Assembly (NCBI GenBank): GCA_003243445.1
Contig: QFQQ01000003.1
Span: 62,001 to 126,000 of the forward strand
From: Citrobacter freundii
GTDB taxonomy: Bacteria > Bacteroidota > Bacteroidia > Chitinophagales > Chitinophagaceae
Length of the DNA: 64,000 nucleotides
Direction: 5' to 3'
Part shown: positions 8,910 through 17,152 of the stretch, in pieces
Layout of the letters: each line of letters starts with the position of its first letter
Position numbering within the stretch: the stretch's first letter is position 1
Notes under the pieces: model-generated
Told to the model about the DNA's origin: nothing
The model's input: only the letters and a program-made list of their open reading frames with translations
Databases searched by the model: none
Program-made: the position numbers and the translations under genes

Positions 8910-9383
8910 ATGTATAAAAAACAATTGACGAAAGAACAGGCGCTTCAAAAATTGCGTCACTACTGCGCTTACCAGGAAAGAAGTCATAGCGAAGTGCGCG
9001 ATAAGCTGTACCAGCTCGGTGTCTGGAAAAAAGATCATGATGAGATCATCGCCTCACTGATTGAAGATAACTACCTGAATGAAGAACGCTTTGCCATCGC
9101 TTTTGCCGGTGGTAAATTCCGGATGAAACACTGGGGCCGCGTAAAGATCCGCTATGAGCTGAAACAAAAACAGGTCAGCGAATACAGCATCAAAAAGGCA
9201 ATGAAGGAGATAAAAGAAGAAGACTACCTGAAATTGCTGGAAAAACTTGCTGAAGATAAATATGCCAGCCTCAAAGGGGAACAATATTTCGTAAGAAAGA
9301 AAAAGACACAGGATTACCTGATGCAGCGCGGATTTGAACCGGAACTGATCACAAGAACGTTGAATGAACTGACGAATAATTAA
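8910..9383 (+). CDS. recX: Regulatory protein RecX
   Basis: A 157-residue, strongly basic and helical protein of the usual RecX length. RecX binds RecA filaments and limits recombination. Family features are the repeated three-helix modules starting with EQALQKLRHYCAYQERSHSEVRDKL, the segment LIEDNYLNEERFA at about residues 48-60, and the RGFEPELI motif near the C-terminus. It is the last gene of the plus-strand run after the protease gene (52-bp gap) and recA is not nearby. Confidence 0.93.
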   Translation: MYKKQLTKEQALQKLRHYCAYQERSHSEVRDKLYQLGVWKKDHDEIIASLIEDNYLNEERFAIAFAGGKFRMKHWGRVKIRYELKQKQVSEYSIKKAMKEIKEEDYLKLLEKLAEDKYASLKGEQYFVRKKKTQDYLMQRGFEPELITRTLNELTNN

Positions 9384-9405
9384 CTCAACTTGCTAGTTAT
9401 AGCGT

Positions 9406-9430
9406 CAAAGCAGTTCGATGGCCGATTTCC
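9406..9430. repeat. Solo half of the GATGGCC heptamer element
   Basis: The 25-nt sequence at 9406-9430 matches 53057-53081 beside the RAYT gene at about 21 positions, including the shared core GTTCGATGGC. No inverted partner is seen here. It lies in the gap between the convergent recX and dehydrogenase genes. Confidence 0.6.
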
Positions 9431-9469
9431 CCTCTTTTGGCTGAAAGTCTTGTATCTTATCGACCGTAT

Positions 9470-11152
9470 TTATTCAATCAGAATTTTCGCCGTGAACTGT
9501 TCACCTTTCCCAACCACACTTACAACGTAGAATCCTTTTTGTAAAGAAGGCAAACCAATTGAGAAGAAACCATCCGCACCATTCAAATCCTTACTATAAA
9601 CCTCCTGACCACTTAGAGAAGAGATCCGGAGCTTTTCAACGGGAAAACCACTTACGACGTTCAGCAGAGAATTTTTAACCAATGTTGGATATACTTTCAC
9701 TTCTTTTGTTCTTACTCCGTTCACCACGATCACTGCTGAATAACTATGGGAATTACTCCGTTCATTAATCCTCAACCGGTAGAAAGCTTTTTCGCGCGTA
9801 CTGATCTGATGCAGGAAACGGTAGTTTTTTGTAATAGTATTATTCGTCGCTGCCACATCTCCGATTGTAATAAAGTCCATTCCGTTTTTACCGTATTCAA
9901 TAGTAAACCGGTCGATATCCTGTTCGGAAGCCGTAGTCCAGTTCAATTCATTATAACCGGTAAATGGTTTGGCGGAGAATTGCGTCAGTACAAGGGGTGT
10001 TACAACAGGAACAATGATCCGGTATATAGCATTACCCGTTAGGGAGATCGCGTACAATTCTCCATCAGCTCCTTCGCTGATCGAGGCGATGTTGGAAACT
10101 ACGGGAGTTGGTGTTACTTCAGTAACCGACCAGCCGCCACTGCCATTTGAACGGATCGCGAGTACGCGATTGGAAAAATAATCCGTCATCAAATATGTGC
10201 CAACCAAAGAAGGAAACGCAGCTCCGCGATATACATAGCCACCGATCACGGATCGTCCGGAATCCGCACCTGTGGGATAATCAAAGATCGGATTGATTGC
10301 AACAGCGGTCACTGTATCACAATCACCAGCGCCGGGCGCACTGGCGTTCGCGCGGAAACCCTCTCTGCACGGCCAGCCAAAATTCGGACTCACACTCGTT
10401 GCGGGCAGGTAATTGATCTCTTCCCTTGATCCCTGACCAACATCAGCGATCCACATATCACCCGTTGCGCGATCAAAGCTCCAGCGGAATGGATTGCGCA
10501 ATCCGCGCCCCCAGATCTCCAATACCGGGGTGGGCGCATCCACATTTATGCGGAGCATTTTACCCAATAATGAAGAAGGGTTCTGCGCATTATTGAATGG
10601 GTCATTGCCGCTGCCGCCATCGCCGGTGGCAAAATAGAGATAGTTCACACCTCCCTCCACCCGGAATTGAAGATGACCTCCATTGTGATTATCAAAAGGC
10701 TTTGAAATATTTGCAAGCGGAGTCGCGGGTGTCGGCGTTGGATCTGCAATATCAGGATTTGAAGAACGCTGATACCTCGCCACCGTGACGTTGCCATTGT
10801 TTGCATTGTAATACACATAGAAAAAACCGTTCGTGGCGTATTGCGGATGAAACGCCATGCTCAGAAGACCTTGTTCGCCATTATCTTCCACCAATGGATT
10901 TATGTTAAGGAACGGCGTTGATAAAACCGAGCCATTATCCCAGATCATGATCTCGCCGGTTTTTTGAACGATAAAGAATCTACCGGCGGGGTCACCAGGC
11001 GCTGAGTGTAACTCAATCGGCTGGCTTAAACCCTGGGAAGAGGAGATCAATTCCATATAGCCGACATTCGTCTGGCTATAACTTAGGGTTGCAGATAATA
11101 GAGTGATCAGAAAAGCGCAAAGAAGCTTGCGGGAGTAGAATTCTCTAAGCAT
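9470..11152 (-). CDS. Secreted PQQ-type sugar dehydrogenase with type IX secretion sorting domain
   Basis: A 560-residue exported protein. Residues 1-26 are a signal peptide (basic start, hydrophobic core, cut near SYSQ). Residues about 30-385 match the glucose/sorbosone dehydrogenase beta-propeller family (GEQGLLSMAFHP, GNDPFNNAQNP, GRGLRNPFRWSFD are recognisable), which oxidises sugars with PQQ. Residues about 385-475 look like a beta-sandwich spacer. The last 80 residues (VKVYPTLVKN onward) are a type A type IX sorting domain for export through the outer membrane and anchoring or release. Substrate and cofactor binding are inferred from family only. Confidence 0.9.
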   Translation of the reverse strand: MLREFYSRKLLCAFLITLLSATLSYSQTNVGYMELISSSQGLSQPIELHSAPGDPAGRFFIVQKTGEIMIWDNGSVLSTPFLNINPLVEDNGEQGLLSMAFHPQYATNGFFYVYYNANNGNVTVARYQRSSNPDIADPTPTPATPLANISKPFDNHNGGHLQFRVEGGVNYLYFATGDGGSGNDPFNNAQNPSSLLGKMLRINVDAPTPVLEIWGRGLRNPFRWSFDRATGDMWIADVGQGSREEINYLPATSVSPNFGWPCREGFRANASAPGAGDCDTVTAVAINPIFDYPTGADSGRSVIGGYVYRGAAFPSLVGTYLMTDYFSNRVLAIRSNGSGGWSVTEVTPTPVVSNIASISEGADGELYAISLTGNAIYRIIVPVVTPLVLTQFSAKPFTGYNELNWTTASEQDIDRFTIEYGKNGMDFITIGDVAATNNTITKNYRFLHQISTREKAFYRLRINERSNSHSYSAVIVVNGVRTKEVKVYPTLVKNSLLNVVSGFPVEKLRISSLSGQEVYSKDLNGADGFFSIGLPSLQKGFYVVSVVGKGEQFTAKILIE

Positions 11153-11472
11153 AGAATGGTTTTTAGAAGAGGTACAAAATCAATGCCCCGAAAAGAAAGC
11201 GTAATGGCGGGGTTTGGGGTATCCCGCAGATAATTCCCATTGCAGACATAATCAGCGTCATCTGCGGTACGAAGGAATAGAATCGCTTGCAGGCAGGCTA
11301 CTTCAAACACAGGGAATTTGAAATCCGCGAATCTGCGGGCGCCAACGCACTATCGGATAAAAGACCTGTCCATACACTAAGAAAAGGCCAATCGCCTCTT
11401 CGATCACATTGATCCTATTGTATCATTTATAAACAAACTAGGCTTACTTTTACATACTATTAATGCATTCCT
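11153..11472. other. Intergenic region with imperfect inverted repeat of 9-nt words
   Basis: A 320-bp divergent gap. CCCGCAGAT and AATTCCC at 11223-11238 pair with a longer right block at 11312-11339 (GGGAATTT ... CTGCGGG), which carries a 12-nt insertion. Words such as AATCTGCGG and CAGCGTCAT recall the nonamers of the element at 21577-21799. No small gene is supported here. Confidence 0.5.
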
Positions 11473-12267
11473 ATGTCTTCTCTCACCATAAGTATTATAC
11501 AGGCGGATCTTCAATGGGAAAACAAAGCGGCGAATCTTTCCATGCTCGAACAAAAGATCATGGCAATAAAAGAGAAAACAGAAATTGTGATCCTGCCTGA
11601 AATGTTCAGCACCGGTTTCAGTATGCGGCCGGAGTTGCTGGCAGAAAATATGGAAGGTGAATCAATCGCATGGATGAAGCGGGTTTCCGCTGCGAAACGT
11701 GTTGTCCTTACCGGTAGTCTCATTATCGAAGAGGGCGGAAAGTTTTACAACAGGCTGATATGGATGCTTCCCAATGGTGAATATGGTATTTATGATAAGC
11801 GTCATCGCTTTGCTTATGCTGGCGAAGACGATCATTATACTGCCGGATCAAAACGATTGATCGCTTCAGTTAAAGGATGGAAGATCAACCTGCTGATCTG
11901 TTATGATCTTCGTTTCCCGGTCTGGGCAAGACAACAATCACAACCCGAAGGACCGGAATATGATCTGCTCGTATATGTTGCAAACTGGCCGGAACGCCGT
12001 AATCATGCCTGGAAAACATTACTACAGGCGCGGGCTATCGAAAATCAATGTTATGTTGTTGGTGTGAACAGGGTTGGCGAAGATGGAAACGGCATTTATC
12101 ACAGCGGCGACAGTATGATCGTTGATGCCATGGGTGAAGTGCTTTATCAAAAGAAAGACGGGGAAGACGTTTATACGATCACAATAGAAAAAGAACCGCT
12201 TGATTCGATCCGGGCGAAACTGCCATTTCTAAAAGATGCGGATGGATTTATGCTGATGAATGATTGA
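11473..12267 (+). CDS. Nitrilase-superfamily omega-amidase (YafV-like)
   Basis: A 264-residue cytoplasmic carbon-nitrogen hydrolase. The catalytic triad is visible as Glu43 (ILPEMFSTGF), Lys109 (YDKRH) and Cys143 (LLICYDLRFP). The length and the PEMFSTGFS signature fit the omega-amidase branch (YafV/Nit2), which hydrolyses alpha-ketoglutaramate or ketosuccinamate formed by glutamine transaminases, often in methionine salvage. The start is the ATG of MSSLTISIIQ. Its stop codon abuts that of the convergent S41 protease gene with no bases between. Confidence 0.92.
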   Translation: MSSLTISIIQADLQWENKAANLSMLEQKIMAIKEKTEIVILPEMFSTGFSMRPELLAENMEGESIAWMKRVSAAKRVVLTGSLIIEEGGKFYNRLIWMLPNGEYGIYDKRHRFAYAGEDDHYTAGSKRLIASVKGWKINLLICYDLRFPVWARQQSQPEGPEYDLLVYVANWPERRNHAWKTLLQARAIENQCYVVGVNRVGEDGNGIYHSGDSMIVDAMGEVLYQKKDGEDVYTITIEKEPLDSIRAKLPFLKDADGFMLMND

Positions 12268-13776
12268 TCAATGACGTGCATTGCCCATTTTATTTTCATT
12301 GATCAGTTGCATGGTTTTTTCCAGCTTATAATCGATGCCTTTTCTCACTGCGTCCACGGTTGGTAAAGAAGAGATCTCAGGTTGAACGCCTTTACCGTTT
12401 TTCGGGGCGTTCTTATCTATCACCAACCGGAATAAGGGTAATCGGAATCGAACGCCGGTATTTGGCAAGGTCATGTCAGGGATCAGCCAGGCAGAATTGC
12501 CGTAGGCGCCACCGCCGGTTTCTTCTCCAACCAGCGTTACGTTCGGTTGTTCTTTTACTGCACTTGCAAACAGCGTTGTAGCAGAAAAAGAATTGCCGCC
12601 GATGAGTATATAAGTTTGCCCGTCAAAATGATTTTTCTTTTTGGGTTTGAAAGCATGACGTTCGTAATAACGGAAATGATATTTCCCGTCCTTTCCTTTA
12701 TGTGCAAAAAGCGTCATGAAGAGCCGGTTGAAAAAATCATTATCGATATAACGGCTGTAGGTTTTCCTCTTTCGCACGGCGTATAAAGTATCTGCTACCT
12801 TGAACGGATGATCTGAAATAAACTTTGTTAACAACGTAGAATTGGTCACACTGCCGCCGCCATTACCTCTTACATCGATGATCAGGTTCTGGATATGATT
12901 TTTCTTAAGTGCGCTGAATGACTGACGGAAGAATTTTTTCAACCCATAACCACGACCAAATGAATTCAGGTCCATCATTGCAACATGCGTAGTCGTATCG
13001 ATCTTCAATAAGCGAACGGAATTCTTTCGCATTTCTTTACGCTCCTTGCGCGAAGGCTGCGGCATTGGCCGCACCGGGAAAGCCTGTGATCTGGCCATTG
13101 TATCCGCTACCGGTCGATAAGGTCTCAGCAGCACAGTGCCCGATCTGCCGGCACTATCAATAAAACCGATCTGGTAATTTGCCGGGTAACCGAATAACGT
13201 ACTGTACAGCGAGCCGAAATAACCGCGATTGCTCAGGATCTGGTATTTGTTTGTACGATTATAGCCGTCGGTGCCGATATAAGAGAATAACGTATCTACA
13301 AGGCGATTCATCGGCATACCATTAATACTTGTAATAATAGTACCTCGCTTCAGGATCGAATCCCTTCTGTTAAGATTTGCGGCAACAACTGCAGTATCCT
13401 GCCAGATTTTCAAACTCAAAGGGAATATACGGCCGATCCGCACAGTGTCCTGGTATTTTGAATAGGCTTTTGATGGACGAACGGAGGTATGTCCACAATT
13501 GATCTTTGCTGTTACATACGCAAGCACTTTCCTGAAATCGGGCTCAGATAAGGAATCATTCAGTTGCTGACGGCCTTTTTCGAAATAATAATCCATGCTG
13601 TCTTTACTTGTGTACCAATAAAGACCAGGATGTGCTTCTTCAAGAGTTTGTCTGTAAATGGAGTAATCTTTCTGTAAAGCCTCTGGCGAATATTTCCTGT
13701 TGGGGGAGAAAGAAGATTTTGCAACGCCGCATCCTGTGAGGACGATCAGAATGTATAAAGTCAGCAGGTGCCGCAT
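12268..13776 (-). CDS. S41 family (C-terminal processing type) serine protease lipoprotein
   Basis: A 502-residue lipoprotein with an N-terminal hydrophobic segment ending in a lipobox (LTGC, Cys16), so it should be anchored in a cell-envelope membrane. Residues 80-160 contain the GHTSVRPS segment and a PDZ-like turn, and residues 262-470 are the S41 catalytic domain with DVRGNGGGS (301-309) and the serine nucleophile in GNSFSATT (about 395-401). Such enzymes cleave partly unfolded proteins or peptides near C-termini. The extra charged insert at 240-255 (RKERKEMRKN) is unusual. It is convergent with the amidase gene. Confidence 0.87.
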   Translation of the reverse strand: MRHLLTLYILIVLTGCGVAKSSFSPNRKYSPEALQKDYSIYRQTLEEAHPGLYWYTSKDSMDYYFEKGRQQLNDSLSEPDFRKVLAYVTAKINCGHTSVRPSKAYSKYQDTVRIGRIFPLSLKIWQDTAVVAANLNRRDSILKRGTIITSINGMPMNRLVDTLFSYIGTDGYNRTNKYQILSNRGYFGSLYSTLFGYPANYQIGFIDSAGRSGTVLLRPYRPVADTMARSQAFPVRPMPQPSRKERKEMRKNSVRLLKIDTTTHVAMMDLNSFGRGYGLKKFFRQSFSALKKNHIQNLIIDVRGNGGGSVTNSTLLTKFISDHPFKVADTLYAVRKRKTYSRYIDNDFFNRLFMTLFAHKGKDGKYHFRYYERHAFKPKKKNHFDGQTYILIGGNSFSATTLFASAVKEQPNVTLVGEETGGGAYGNSAWLIPDMTLPNTGVRFRLPLFRLVIDKNAPKNGKGVQPEISSLPTVDAVRKGIDYKLEKTMQLINENKMGNARH

Positions 13777-13861
13777 AGTTGGATCTACAGGGTTAGATTA
13801 GAGCGTCATTTTAGCCATTATTTCCCATAAACACAATAAAAAACAGTGAAAAATAAGGTAA

Positions 13862-13892
13862 TACCGGGCAAAATCAACGATTCTGCCCGGTA
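13862..13892 (-). terminator. Hairpin terminator after thiL
   Basis: A 9-bp perfect stem, TACCGGGCA (13862-13870) with its complement at 13884-13892, starts 7 bp past the thiL stop codon. On the minus strand it is followed by a T-rich stretch. Confidence 0.8.
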
Positions 13893-13898
13893 AATTGA

Positions 13899-14930
13899 TT
13901 ATTTGGCACTCAGGTGATTCCAGCCTTGTGCGGTGATCGGATGCTTACTGCCGCCTTTGGTGATGATGGTAGAACCCTGTTCCGGCTCAGTCATATAGCC
14001 GATCACACTGATCTGTTCATTCAACACAAGCTTATCATATTCCGCTTGCGGAATGGTAAACAGCAGTTCATAATCTTCACCTCCGCTCAATGCGCAGGCT
14101 GTCGGATCGATCTCAAATTTGAAAGCTGCTTTCTTCATATCCTCGGCAATCGGCAACTTATCTTCATAGATCACGCAACCAAGATTACTGTCTTTGCAGA
14201 TATGCAGAATCTCGGAGCTCAGTCCATCACTCACGTCAATCATAGACGTAGGCATGATCTCAGATGACGCAAGGAAGTCAACGATATCTTTCCGGGCTTC
14301 GGGCTTTAATAAACGACCGATCACGTAGGTTTCACCTTCCAGATCGGGCTGTACGTTCGGGCTTTCGCGGAAGATCTTTTTTTCCCTTTCAAGAAACAAA
14401 AGGCCAACATAAGCGCCGCCAAGATCTCCACTCACGCAGATCAGATCGCCTTTCTGGGCTGTACTTCTTTTTACATATTTATCAGGATCAACTTCGCCGA
14501 TCGCCGTCACTGAAATGATAAATCCTTTCTGGGATGACGTTGTATCTCCTCCTACCAAGTCCACACCGTATGCCGCACATGCAGCGTAAACGCCTTCGTA
14601 AAATTCATCCAGCGCTTCCAGACTGAACCGGTTGCTGAATGCAACACCGATCACGATCTGCGTTGGCGTGGCATTCATTGCATAAATGTCGCTCAGGTTC
14701 ACCACCACGCTCTTATAGCCAAGATGTTTGAGTGGCGTGTACATAAGATCAAAATGCACACCTTCCACCAACATATCTGTTGTTATCACGGTTTGTTTGC
14801 CGAAATGATCGATCACAGCTGCATCGTCTCCCACGCCTACAAGTGATGAGGCATTCTGCAATTCAATATTTTTTGTAAGGTGGTCGATCAGGCCAAATTC
14901 TCCGAGAGAAGAAACTTCTGTACGTTCCAT
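13899..14930 (-). CDS. thiL: Thiamine-monophosphate kinase
   Basis: A 343-residue protein of the AIR synthase-like fold that phosphorylates thiamine monophosphate to thiamine pyrophosphate. Recognisable pieces are FGLIDHLTK near the start, VGDDAAVI (about residues 37-44), TTDMLVEGVHFD, NLSDIYAMNA and VGGDTTSS (about 120-127), and SGGEDYELLFT near residue 290. Start is ATG. It follows the inositol phosphatase gene by 50 bp on the same strand, so the two may be co-transcribed. No thiamine riboswitch was recognised upstream. Confidence 0.96.
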   Translation of the reverse strand: MERTEVSSLGEFGLIDHLTKNIELQNASSLVGVGDDAAVIDHFGKQTVITTDMLVEGVHFDLMYTPLKHLGYKSVVVNLSDIYAMNATPTQIVIGVAFSNRFSLEALDEFYEGVYAACAAYGVDLVGGDTTSSQKGFIISVTAIGEVDPDKYVKRSTAQKGDLICVSGDLGGAYVGLLFLEREKKIFRESPNVQPDLEGETYVIGRLLKPEARKDIVDFLASSEIMPTSMIDVSDGLSSEILHICKDSNLGCVIYEDKLPIAEDMKKAAFKFEIDPTACALSGGEDYELLFTIPQAEYDKLVLNEQISVIGYMTEPEQGSTIITKGGSKHPITAQGWNHLSAK

Positions 14931-14980
14931 ACAAGTTCTTTAAAGTTGAACAATGTGTAAGTAAAAATGATCCGTTTTAT

Positions 14981-15760
14981 TTACAGGTCTTTTCGCTGGT
15001 TGATAATATCCAGCATTTCATCATGGATCTTTCCGTTTGTTGCCAGGATGCGATGCTGATAAGGAGAATATTTATTTCCGTCAAAATCAGTCACACGGCC
15101 TCCTGCTTCTTCTACCATCAGGAAACCTGCGGCGCTATCCCATGCTTCAAGTTTGTGTTCATAAAACCCGTCAAATCTTCCTGCGGCAACCCAGCAAAGA
15201 TCGATTGCTGCCGAACCGAGTCTTCTGACAGGAACGCCTTTTCTGATAAAACGATCGAACACCTCAAGTGGTCCGTTTGGTGTGTTTATGTAAGTATAAG
15301 GAAACCCGGTTACGAGGCATGAATGGATCGCGGCTGTTTCTTTGCTTACGTGGATAGGCTGGTCATTCAGCGTAGCACCCGCGCCTTTTTCAGCAAGGAA
15401 AAATTCATTGAGGTGTGGATTAAAAACCGCCCCCAGGATCACTTCCCCATCTTTTTCAATTCCGATAGATACGCAATTGAGCGGGATGCCATGTGCAAAA
15501 TTGATCGTTCCGTCGATCGGATCGATGATCCATTTGTAATTGGAATCCTGCACAATCTCACCAGCCTCTTCACTCAACACATAATGTTCAGGAAAGCGGG
15601 ATTTGATCACGCCAAGGATCGCCTTTTCGGCAGCATGATCGGCCTCTGTTACAGGGTTATTGATCCCTACTTTGTTCGTTATCTTGAATTCTTTCTGAAA
15701 AAAACGCTGCACTTCCGCCGCGCCGGCCTTTGCAGCCTCGATGAGGGTTGTTTTAAGCAT
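14981..15760 (-). CDS. Inositol monophosphatase family protein (SuhB-like)
   Basis: A 259-residue Mg-dependent phosphatase; I use the ATG at 15760 rather than an in-frame TTG at 15766. The metal and phosphate motifs are in place: SEEAGE (about residues 69-74), IDPIDGTINFAHG (about 84-96) and EAWDSAAGFLMVEEAGG near 210. The family dephosphorylates inositol phosphates, and members also act on 3'-phosphoadenosine 5'-phosphate or NADP. The sequence does not decide the substrate. Likely in one transcript with thiL. Confidence 0.9.
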   Translation of the reverse strand: MLKTTLIEAAKAGAAEVQRFFQKEFKITNKVGINNPVTEADHAAEKAILGVIKSRFPEHYVLSEEAGEIVQDSNYKWIIDPIDGTINFAHGIPLNCVSIGIEKDGEVILGAVFNPHLNEFFLAEKGAGATLNDQPIHVSKETAAIHSCLVTGFPYTYINTPNGPLEVFDRFIRKGVPVRRLGSAAIDLCWVAAGRFDGFYEHKLEAWDSAAGFLMVEEAGGRVTDFDGNKYSPYQHRILATNGKIHDEMLDIINQRKDL

Positions 15761-15777
15761 GCGCAAAGATAAGATTC

Positions 15778-15879
15778 GTTGTCCGTTGCCGGTTGTCCCT
15801 TGCCCGGAAAGCCAGTCTATAAATCGATGATCTTTTTATAAACAGGACCCCGGACAACAGACCACGGTCAACGGACAAC
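15778..15879. repeat. Inverted repeat of heptamer units (GTTGTCC type)
   Basis: Arms 15778-15807 and 15850-15879 match inversely at 24 of 30 positions with a 42-nt loop. The left arm is GTTGTCC, GTTGCCG, GTTGTCC, CTTGCCC; the right arm is GGACAAC, AGACCAC, GGTCAAC, GGACAAC from 15852. It fills the gap between the aldo/keto reductase stop and the phosphatase start, and may also act as a hairpin in the transcript. Confidence 0.8.
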
Positions 15880-15882
15880 CAT

Positions 15883-16872
15883 CTATGCATTGACGATCTT
15901 CATCATTTCCTCCGGGTATCTCAATCCTGAAGCCACTCCCTTTGGTGCGATCTCATCGATCGCCGCCAGGTCTTCTGCGGTGAGTGTAACATTCAGTGCG
16001 CCGGCATTTTCTTCCAGATAAGAAACGCGTTTTGTTCCCGGTATTGGAAATATGTGATCACCCTGAGCCATCACCCAGGCAAGCGCAAGCTGAGAGGCTT
16101 TACATCCTTTTTGCTCTGCCAGTTCTTCGAGTTTTTTCACCAGATCCAGGTTTTTCTGGAAGTTTTCACCCTGAAATCTTGGAGAAAAACGGCGATAATC
16201 ATTTGGTTCGAGGTCTTCAAACTTCCTGAATTGCCCGGTAAGAAACCCTCTGCCGAGCGGGCTATAGGCCACAAATGCAACGCCGAGGTCTTTGCAGGTC
16301 TGCAGCATCTCATCTTCCGGATCACGGCTCCAGAGAGAATATTCTGTTTGCACCGCTGACACAGGAAATACGCTATGTGCTTTCCGTAATGTTTCCGGAG
16401 AAACCTCGGATAGCCCAATCCCTTTTATCTTTCCTTCCTTCACCAGCTGGCCCATGGCGCCAACAGTTTCCTCAATAGACACATCCGGATCTTTGCGATG
16501 GAGATAATAGAGATCGATCACATCTGTGCCCAGCCTTTTCAAGCTTCCTTCAACAGAGGACCGTACATATTCCGGGCGACCATTGATTCCCCGTTTTGTA
16601 GGGTCATTCGGATCACGAACGATGCCGAATTTGGTGGCAATGGTTACGGTCTGGCGGTGTCTCTTCAATGCTTTTCCAACCAATTCTTCATTGGTATAGG
16701 GGCCATACATATCCGCCGTGTCCCAGAATGTAATGCCCAGTTCTATGGCCCTGTCCAGCACCTGCAGCGACTCAACGTCATTCTTTGATCCATAAAAATC
16801 GCTCATGCCCATACAACCCAGTCCTAATGCTGAAGCCTCCAATCCCTGCGATCCTAATTTTCTTTTCTTCAT
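15883..16872 (-). CDS. Aldo/keto reductase
   Basis: A 329-residue NADPH-dependent oxidoreductase with a TIM-barrel fold. I chose the ATG at 16872 (MKKRKLGSQGL) because the family begins there; the longer open frame adds 24 residues without similarity. The catalytic residues are seen in order: Asp and Tyr in WDTADMYGPY, Lys in TIATKFG, and His in DLYYLHRKDP. The cofactor end IFPIPGTKRVSYLEENAGAL is present. It belongs to the AKR group close to YghZ/IolS-type enzymes. Substrate unknown. Confidence 0.93.
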   Translation of the reverse strand: MKKRKLGSQGLEASALGLGCMGMSDFYGSKNDVESLQVLDRAIELGITFWDTADMYGPYTNEELVGKALKRHRQTVTIATKFGIVRDPNDPTKRGINGRPEYVRSSVEGSLKRLGTDVIDLYYLHRKDPDVSIEETVGAMGQLVKEGKIKGIGLSEVSPETLRKAHSVFPVSAVQTEYSLWSRDPEDEMLQTCKDLGVAFVAYSPLGRGFLTGQFRKFEDLEPNDYRRFSPRFQGENFQKNLDLVKKLEELAEQKGCKASQLALAWVMAQGDHIFPIPGTKRVSYLEENAGALNVTLTAEDLAAIDEIAPKGVASGLRYPEEMMKIVNA

Positions 16873-17152
16873 ACCGCTATATTTTGAATAAAATGATTCT
16901 TTAAATCTGCGCCAGCCGCATACATGACCCGGAGATATACGCAATTAACGACTGGTCCGGATCGGCGAAGCAGGCAGCTATGATAATAATCCTGACCAAC
17001 TGCAAAAAAGTTGCCTGAGACGATCTGCGATCACAACTCTGTCCCGGGAAATACTCATCCGCTCCGCAAATGCTTCCACAGACGCAGTCAAGATAACAGT
17101 TGGATTTTGTGAATGTTCGCCCGGTTTCTCTTTCTTTGCATTAACTGTCAAA